Positions 59,030-64,000 of a stretch of DNA of 64,000 nucleotides are shown here, piece by piece. Both the position numbers and the translations under genes were made by a program. The DNA is taken from assembly GCF_007655005.1 (NCBI RefSeq), contig NZ_SZVW01000014.1, positions 124,001 to 188,000 of the forward strand. The letters are read 5' to 3'. The notes below the pieces were generated by a model. The model was not told where the DNA came from and made no database searches. It saw only the letters and a program-made list of their open reading frames with translations. Origin of the DNA: Streptomyces tibetensis (GTDB lineage: Bacteria > Actinomycetota > Actinomycetes > Streptomycetales > Streptomycetaceae). Each line of letters begins with the position of its first letter. Positions within the stretch are counted from its first letter, which is position 1.

Positions 59030-59548
59030 CCGGCGCACTGACGTTCAGGCCGGCCTGGCGGCCCCGCCGGCCTCGTCGGCAGAACTCACGCTCGCCCGAA
59101 GTGAACCGCGAACCGGTACTCATACGACAGATCGGTCCAGCGAGCAAACGGATCTGATGACCAGCAGCACGTCCAGCATTCATCTGGTGTGTGACCCGTC
59201 GGGGCTACTTTTATGAAAGGCGCGTGACCAGCAGGAATGCCGGTCGCGGGCCTTTTTGCGACCTCCGGTGTGCACGCGAGTGTGCACGAGTGCCCGGGAG
59301 AACCTCCCGTCCGGCATTGCGGGACAAGCCTTACCCGTCCGAGGCGAACCCCTCGGACGGGTAGAACAGGTCGCAGACTCCGTCGGTCTCAGTCTGCAGG
59401 GCCCGGGTAGCCGGCTCTCTCGTTGGACGACGCACGCCGGACGGCAGGGCATCAGGCCGAGCAGGGAGGTCAGGGCTACACCAGTGCGGACGTTGACGAC
59501 GCGTTGGGGCACTTGTGCACCCGCGGCGACCACGCGGGCACCGCGCCA
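59030..59548. other. 519-bp intergenic region without recognised genes
   Basis: No frame here has a convincing ribosome site or family match. Visible structures are a GTGTGCAC sequence seen twice (59269 and 59280) and the hairpin listed separately at 59332-59363. Confidence 0.5.
59332..59363. terminator. 13-bp perfect hairpin
   Basis: TACCCGTCCGAGG (59332-59344), six-base loop, CCTCGGACGGGTA (59351-59363). It lies about 190 bases past the helicase stop (minus strand) and may end its transcript or mark a lost gene. Confidence 0.6.
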
Positions 59549-61630
59549 TCATGCGGACTGGGTGGTGATGGTGCACAGGCGCTTGGTGGCCCGGGTCAGG
59601 GCCACGTACAGGTCCCTCTCCCCGCCGGGGCGGGCCGAGATGATCTCCTCGGGGTTCAGGACGACGACCCCGTCGAACTCGAGGCCACGTGCTTCGGACG
59701 CGGGCACGATGCGTGCGAGGTCGGCGATGCCGTGCGCCGTCAACTGGCTCACCCGGGTGTCCGCGCAGATCACACCCAGGAGTTCGTCCGGCTGCGCGGT
59801 GCTCTGGGCGCGCAGTTCCTCCACGACGGCGGTGACCAACCCCTCCCCAGGTGTGGTCACGGTGCGCGGGCTCTGACCGCTGCGCAGTGACCGTGTGGGC
59901 CGCTGGTCCGGAGCGATCCGCGCGAGCAGGTCCCGGACGCTGTCCAGGATCTCCTGCGTGGTGCGGTAACTGACTGTCAGGTCGTGCAGTCTGAACCGCG
60001 TCCCGACATGCGGGCTCAGGGCTTCCTTCCAGTCGCGTGCCGTCGTGGCCGGGCCCGACTGGGCGAAGTCACCCACCAGCGTCATCGCCCTCGCCGGGCA
60101 GCGGCGGACGATCATCCGCCACTGCATGGCGGTCAGTTCCTGCGCCTCGTCGACGACGACGTGCCCGTACGTCCGCTCGGGCGGGCCGTCGACCAGGCTC
60201 GCCGCCTCGTCCAGCAACGGCACGTCCGCATCGGTCCACGGGGCGTCCGGGGCACGCAGGAGAAGGGACCGCTCCTGCGGGGTCAGGGTCGGCAGGCGCT
60301 CGGCCAGGGCATCGGCATCCGTCAGCAGTGCCTTCACGAGGTCGCCGGGTACCAGCCTCGGCCACAGCGCCTCGACCGCCCGGTCGACACCGGCGTCGTC
60401 GAGGAGATCGGCCCCGATGGCGTCCAGGTCCAGCTCGTGGACCGGACCCGGGTCGGCGGCGCCCTCGGCACGGCGCTGGGCGACCCCCGTGAACCGGTCG
60501 AGGTTCAGGCCCGTCATCTGCTCGGCATCGGCGTCGATCTGCTCCAGGAGGTCGCCCATGTCCCGTTGCATCGCGTCGGTGACGGCGTCGACCAGGAGTT
60601 CCTTGAACGCCTGGCGCGCGGGATTGTGGCCGGATGCGGCCGCCAGGGCGGCGGCGCGTGCAGTGGCGACCTCCTTCTCGGACAGGTGGACCAGGTCCTG
60701 CCCGACCCGGACGGTGAAGTCACCGGCGGGGGCCTGATGGTCTCGCAGCAGGCCGGCCAGGGCGTCGGCGAGGTCCAGGCCGCCCTTGAGGCGCGCCGTG
60801 TCGAACGAGTCCACCGCGTCCGGGGACACTCCGGCCAGTTCCTGACAGGTCGCCAGATCGACGTCGTTCTCCCCGAGCGAGGGAAGGACCTGGGAGATGT
60901 AGTCGAGGAAACGGGCATTGGGGCCCACCACGAGGACGCCTTCCTCCGCGGCGCGCGGGAACGCGTACAGGACGTAGGCCGCCCGGTGCAGGGCGACCAC
61001 CGTCTTGCCGGTGCCGGGCCCGCCCTGCACCACGGTCACCCCGCGGTGGGCGGAGCGGACGATCTCGTCCTGCTCGGCCTGCAGCGTCGCGACCGCCGCG
61101 TGCATCCTGCCCGTACGCCGTGCCGCCAGGGCCTCGGTCAACGGGCCGTCCCCCACGACGTCTTCGTCGGTCGGGGCGGTCCCGTCGAGCAGTTCGTCGC
61201 TCACCGAGACGACCGTGCGCTCCTCGAGGCGCAGGTGCCGGCGCCGCCGCAGATCCATCGGGTGGACCGGTGTCGCCTCGTAGAAGGGCCGTGCCGCGTT
61301 CGCGCGCCAGTCCACGAGCAGCGGCAGTTCGTCCTCCTCCGTGTGCAGTCCGATCCGCCCGATGCGCAGGGCCGTGCCGTCCGCCCAGTCGATGCGCCCG
61401 AAGACCAGCCCTTTCTCGGCGCCTTCCAGCCGGCCGATCTCCTTGGTCAGACGGTCGGCGGCGATCTCTCTCTCGTACGCCTCGCCGGCGCCGTCCGCCG
61501 GGGCCTTCAGCACACTCGCCCGGTTCGCTCGCGCCTCGGAAAGCCGCTCGGTGAGCAGCTCATACAATGAGGACACGTAACCTTGCTCCGATTCAACCGC
61601 ACGCACGGCGGAATCGTTTTTGTTTGACAA
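59549..61630 (-). CDS. HelD-like superfamily 1 ATPase/helicase
   Basis: A 693-residue UvrD/PcrA-related protein. A helical N-terminal arm (~1-75, YVSSLYELLTERLSEARANR) is followed by the Walker A site VTVVQGGPGTGKTVVALHRAAY. Walker B VVVDEAQELTAMQW, the GDFAQSG motif and C-terminal LYVALTRATKRL follow. The family binds RNA polymerase and can release it from DNA; some actinomycete members protect against rifamycins. TTG 61630 has AAGGAG 7 bases upstream; TTG 61633 is the alternative. No rifamycin-associated element was recognised. Confidence 0.88.
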   Translation of the reverse strand: MSNKNDSAVRAVESEQGYVSSLYELLTERLSEARANRASVLKAPADGAGEAYEREIAADRLTKEIGRLEGAEKGLVFGRIDWADGTALRIGRIGLHTEEDELPLLVDWRANAARPFYEATPVHPMDLRRRRHLRLEERTVVSVSDELLDGTAPTDEDVVGDGPLTEALAARRTGRMHAAVATLQAEQDEIVRSAHRGVTVVQGGPGTGKTVVALHRAAYVLYAFPRAAEEGVLVVGPNARFLDYISQVLPSLGENDVDLATCQELAGVSPDAVDSFDTARLKGGLDLADALAGLLRDHQAPAGDFTVRVGQDLVHLSEKEVATARAAALAAASGHNPARQAFKELLVDAVTDAMQRDMGDLLEQIDADAEQMTGLNLDRFTGVAQRRAEGAADPGPVHELDLDAIGADLLDDAGVDRAVEALWPRLVPGDLVKALLTDADALAERLPTLTPQERSLLLRAPDAPWTDADVPLLDEAASLVDGPPERTYGHVVVDEAQELTAMQWRMIVRRCPARAMTLVGDFAQSGPATTARDWKEALSPHVGTRFRLHDLTVSYRTTQEILDSVRDLLARIAPDQRPTRSLRSGQSPRTVTTPGEGLVTAVVEELRAQSTAQPDELLGVICADTRVSQLTAHGIADLARIVPASEARGLEFDGVVVLNPEEIISARPGGERDLYVALTRATKRLCTITTQSA

Positions 61631-61681
61631 CAAGGGACTCCTTCGATTCGAGCCGCACCATACGGCCAAAGTTCCCCAAAG

Positions 61682-61697
61682 GTAAGTCTTGACTTAC
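61682..61697. promoter_or_regulatory. Inverted repeat upstream of the HelD-like gene
   Basis: GTAAGTC-TT-GACTTAC is a perfect inverted repeat with 7-bp arms, 49 bp upstream of the start, in the likely promoter region. Confidence 0.5.
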
Positions 61698-61774
61698 TTG
61701 TTGCGTCTATGTCCTTACGGCTGACCGCACTTCGTGTCATGCATTCCGTCGTTTCCCTTGAATGCCGGTGATAC

Positions 61775-61792
61775 TTTCCCGTGCACGGGAAA
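61775..61792. promoter_or_regulatory. 18-bp perfect palindrome TTTCCCGTGCACGGGAAA
   Basis: The palindrome lies about 145 bp upstream of the helicase start. A further half-site CACGGGAAA follows at 61804-61812. It is a candidate operator for an unknown dimeric regulator. Confidence 0.5.
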
Positions 61793-61974
61793 AGCAGTGA
61801 ATCCACGGGAAAGGTTCGTGGTCGCCTCTCAGGTCGGACGGGGCTGGCCTGCATTCCATATGCGGACACCGGCGGCCGCCGTGATCCGGTTGTGCGACGC
61901 GGCGAGTTGGGTGATGTTCCCGCCGCCGTGTGCGGCCCGGATGCCGGACCTCAACGACTCAACATGCTGACCTG

Positions 61975-62330
61975 ACAGGGAAGATCAGCGTGATCGTCTT
62001 GCCGAGTTCCATGCCGTCGGCGAGACCGTCGGCGAGTTCGGCCGCGTCCGGCACGGCCGCCGACAGCAGGGGCGTGAGGGGGCCCAGGCCCCAGCCGCAC
62101 GGCGCAGGGCGAGCTGCTCCGGGCCGGGCAACCGCATCGGCCCGGCGCTCTCCAGGGGCACGGTGTGCGCTTCGGGAGGCGTCGCGGCGGCGAGGCGGCG
62201 TACGGCCTCGATGTCGCGGGCGCGCAGTGGACAGGCTGCCGGTGCGCGCGGGATCGCCGGGCAGGAAAACGGAGCGGCAGAGGGCCGGTTCGGAGTTGTC
62301 GGAGGAGGGCGCCGGGTGATTCCGATGCAC
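61975..62330 (-). pseudogene. Possible frameshifted coding remnant
   Basis: On the minus strand one frame (from about 62250) reads CPLRARDIEAVRRLAAATPP, then EAHTVPLESAGPMRLPGPEQ. Near 62090 coding character passes to another frame reading GWGLGPLTPLLSAAVPDAAE and LADGLADGMELGKTITLIFP, ending at 61959. No start codon with ribosome site is seen. The two halves look like one protein broken by a frameshift; family not recognised. The flanking 61793-61974 and 62331-62560 show no gene. Confidence 0.4.
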
Positions 62331-62560
62331 GGCTATGACGTAGTCCTCAAATTTGACTAGTGGGAGGGGAGTCGCCGAGAGTACAGCACTTTCAGTGCGT
62401 ATGGGTATGACTGCGCTGTGAGCTGGGTCACCATGGAGGTCTCAGGGGTGCGTCGGGGTCGCACCTCAGGGATGTCTCAGGGTCGCGGTCCGGAACCGCC
62501 GTGGAGGCGGGACCGTTTTCGAGACAGAGAGCGGCAGCGGCCGCGAAGGAGGCGACAGTC

Positions 62561-62743
62561 ATGTCGAAGAACGCCAAGATCGCCGCGGGCGGTGTGGCGG
62601 TCGGGCTCATCCTGCTGATCTGGCTGCCCTGGTGGGCATCGCTCCTGATCATTCTGGGAGTCCCGGCCGCCGCGTACCTCACGCTCGACCCATCGCAGCG
62701 GCGCAGGCTGCGCCGCGCCACCCGCAAGGAACTCGGCCGCTGA
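62561..62743 (+). CDS. Small membrane protein, 60 residues
   Basis: MSKNAKIAAGG leads into a hydrophobic hairpin (VAVGLILLIWLPWWASLLIILGVPAAAYLTL) and a strongly basic tail (RRRLRRATRKELGR). AAGGAGG lies 8 bases before ATG 62561, a near-perfect ribosome site. Not assigned to a family; the basic tail suggests cytoplasmic contact with membrane phospholipids or nucleic acid. Confidence 0.78.
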   Translation: MSKNAKIAAGGVAVGLILLIWLPWWASLLIILGVPAAAYLTLDPSQRRRLRRATRKELGR

Positions 62744-62798
62744 GGCCCCGGCTCCGCACGGCCCGGCCGGGCGCCGCAAGGGGCCCGGCCGCACCGGC

Positions 62799-63698
62799 TC
62801 AGTTCGGCCGTACGGCCATCTTGTCCAGTGCCTCCAGGAGACTCGGCAGTTCCGGCCCCCTGCCCACCGGCAGGACCTCGCCGGGCTCCTCGTCGAGCAG
62901 TACGAACGCGATGTCGTCGGTCCGCGCGACGAGCGACCAGCCCGGACCGTCGGCCCGCAGGGTCCGGGCGTCACCCGGCGCGAAGGACGACCTGACCCGG
63001 CCCAGCGGCGGCGGCGAGTCGATATAGGTGCGGGCCTCCGCGAGAACGCGCCGGATGCCGCTGTGGCCACCTTGCCGCCCGTTCTCCCCGTGCCCGTCCG
63101 GACCGCCGGCCGACCCGCGCCCGTCAGGACCGTCGGTCGCGCCGCCCCCGACGCCTCCCGGGGACCCGGAGGCCTCAGAGGGCTGCGGCGCCGGGAACCC
63201 CGCGTCGGCGACCTGCTCCCGCCAGGTCGCCCACTGCAGCGCGATCTCGTCCGCGCCCAGACGCCGCTGGGCGGGGCCCCAGACACCGGTGTCCGGCGGG
63301 GCCAGCGGGGGCCGGTCGTCGGCCTCCGGACCCGGATCGTGCGGCGCGGGCACCCCGGGGGCCGCGACGGCGACCGCGAGAGGCCATCCGGGCAGGGCCG
63401 CGACGACCGTGCGCTCGTCGGGCGACAGCTCGTACTCCATGCCGCAGTCCCAGGACGCGATCGCGACGGCCACCAGCGAGACGTCGTCGATGGCCACCGT
63501 CCACCGGGCGCCCTCACCGTCCTGGCCGAGCACCAGCCCGTACCCGTCGGCGAGCGGCGCGAGGCCGAGCGCCGCGCATGCCTCGGGATAGTCGTCGCCC
63601 AGCACGCTCGGGAACTTCGCCGGCGTCAGCAGCACCGCCGTGAGCACATAGAGCGCATCGTCCGCGGCGGCGACGGCTTCCTCATCCGTCCCGGCCAT
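62799..63698 (-). CDS. Hypothetical protein with glycine-rich linker
   Basis: A 299-residue soluble protein. An N-terminal domain (~1-110: ALYVLTAVLLTPAKFPSVLG, MEYELSPDERTVVAALPGWP) is followed by a Pro/Asp-rich segment and a Gly-rich linker (around SGSPGGVGGGATDGPDGRGS). A C-terminal domain has RVRSSFAPGDARTLRADGPG and WSLVARTDDIAFVLLDEEPG. GGGGAGG precedes ATG 63698. No family recognised. The layout, two small folded domains on a flexible linker, suggests a protein-interaction role. Confidence 0.75.
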   Translation of the reverse strand: MAGTDEEAVAAADDALYVLTAVLLTPAKFPSVLGDDYPEACAALGLAPLADGYGLVLGQDGEGARWTVAIDDVSLVAVAIASWDCGMEYELSPDERTVVAALPGWPLAVAVAAPGVPAPHDPGPEADDRPPLAPPDTGVWGPAQRRLGADEIALQWATWREQVADAGFPAPQPSEASGSPGGVGGGATDGPDGRGSAGGPDGHGENGRQGGHSGIRRVLAEARTYIDSPPPLGRVRSSFAPGDARTLRADGPGWSLVARTDDIAFVLLDEEPGEVLPVGRGPELPSLLEALDKMAVRPN

Positions 63699-63833
63699 CC
63701 CAGCCTCCCCATCGGTTCGTCCACCGGCGCGCACCCTAATGCGCCCGCAAGCCCCTTGTCACGGTCTCGCAGGCGCACTCGGAGCTGCAGTTTTCCGGCG
63801 GACGGGGCGAATCGGCCGTCCTGGAGGTGCACA

Positions 63834-64000
63834 TCATGCTCCCGGCAGCCCCAGCAACCCGCGGGCCACGGTCTCCGGCGACTGGCCGCGCTCACGGGCC
63901 AGTGCGACCACGGCCCGGCTGGCCAGCTCGTTCACGCCGAACGACAGCGCCTCCGGCGACACCCAGCCGGCCGCTTCGTCGGCGCGCTCCGGGTCGTTCT
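63834..64000 (-). CDS. C-terminal fragment of a hypothetical protein (continues beyond window)
   Basis: The minus-strand frame entering at 64000 ends at a TGA (63834-63836). The ~54 visible residues include DEAAGWVSPEALSFGVNELA, SRAVVALARERGQSPETVAR and GLLGLPGA. Codon bias fits Streptomyces coding DNA. Too little is visible to name the family. It lies upstream of the gene at 62799-63698 on the same strand, with a 135-bp gap. Confidence 0.6.
   Translation of the reverse strand, partial: NDPERADEAAGWVSPEALSFGVNELASRAVVALARERGQSPETVARGLLGLPGA

Noticed and set aside
59549..61630. Rifamycin-associated element upstream of the helicase
   Set aside because: I looked for the known inverted-repeat type upstream and saw only unrelated palindromes, so a rifamycin-response role is not claimed.

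Overview
The window is high-GC actinomycete chromosome, almost certainly Streptomyces. The evidence is strong GC bias at third codon positions, frequent GTG and TTG starts behind purine-rich Shine-Dalgarno sites, many ATGA/GTGA gene overlaps, an XRE-DUF5753 regulator with a TTA (bldA-type) codon, SpoIIE-type phosphatases, and an rppA-P450-cupin naphthoquinone cluster. From memory, the order urease - tripeptidyl aminopeptidase - rocD - pfkA - rppA - ATP ligase - xylAB resembles one chromosomal region of S. coelicolor; this was not checked by alignment. No rRNA, tRNA, insertion sequence, integrase or CRISPR array was seen.

Layout. 1-2.2 kb: XRE-DUF5753 regulator (cut by the window edge), its usual HATPase partner and a membrane protein. 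2.2-2.9 kb: secreted NlpC/P60 hydrolase under a c-di-AMP (ydaO) riboswitch. 3.3-4.6 kb: a ClpP paralogue lacking the catalytic serine, divergent from a solitary Phd/YefM antitoxin. 4.8-6.5 kb: YhgE/Pip-like membrane protein and divergent TetR. 6.7-11.3 kb: ureABCFGD. 11.5-15.8 kb: tripeptidyl aminopeptidase, an NAD-dependent epimerase, a PlsC acyltransferase and an RpiB-like isomerase. 15.8-19.6 kb: two PAS/SpoIIE signalling phosphatases. 19.9-22.7 kb: rocD-ddaH with an Lrp regulator. 22.8-26.9 kb: a LytTR regulator, small membrane protein, sodium:solute symporter and LytS-type kinase in one overlapping operon. 27-32.3 kb: CtaG, 6-phosphofructokinase, the GatD-MurT lipid II amidation pair and peptide deformylase. 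32.3-34.4 kb: TetR and acyl-CoA dehydrogenase. 34.4-36.9 kb: cupin, P450 and tetrahydroxynaphthalene synthase. 37-42.7 kb: aldehyde dehydrogenase, Nudix plus ATP-dependent DNA ligase, a thioredoxin-reductase-like flavoprotein with a repeat insertion, and an XRE-cupin regulator. 42.8-46 kb: quinone oxidoreductase plus a two-subunit acyl-CoA dehydrogenase. 46-51.2 kb: secreted phosphodiesterase, NAGPA-domain protein, methyltransferase-Nudix fusion, DUF5519-like protein and a Tat-type amidase. 51.4-55.4 kb: ROK regulator, xylB and divergent xylA. 55.5-59 kb: LPxx-repeat membrane protein, nadC, HxlR regulator, decayed genes and a DUF1330 protein. 59.5-61.6 kb: HelD-like helicase. The rest holds small or unrecognised genes.

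The main unusual points are these. The rppA-linked P450 has lost its heme cysteine and two internal blocks. The ClpP paralogue lacks its nucleophile and faces an antitoxin with no toxin. A 24-bp in-frame repeat makes a GEDLTVAQ octapeptide array inside a flavoenzyme. The 57.5-59 kb stretch carries four copies of TTCG-N5-CGAA between regulators and decayed genes, including a gene with an apparently inverted segment. Several independent minisatellites lie at gene ends.
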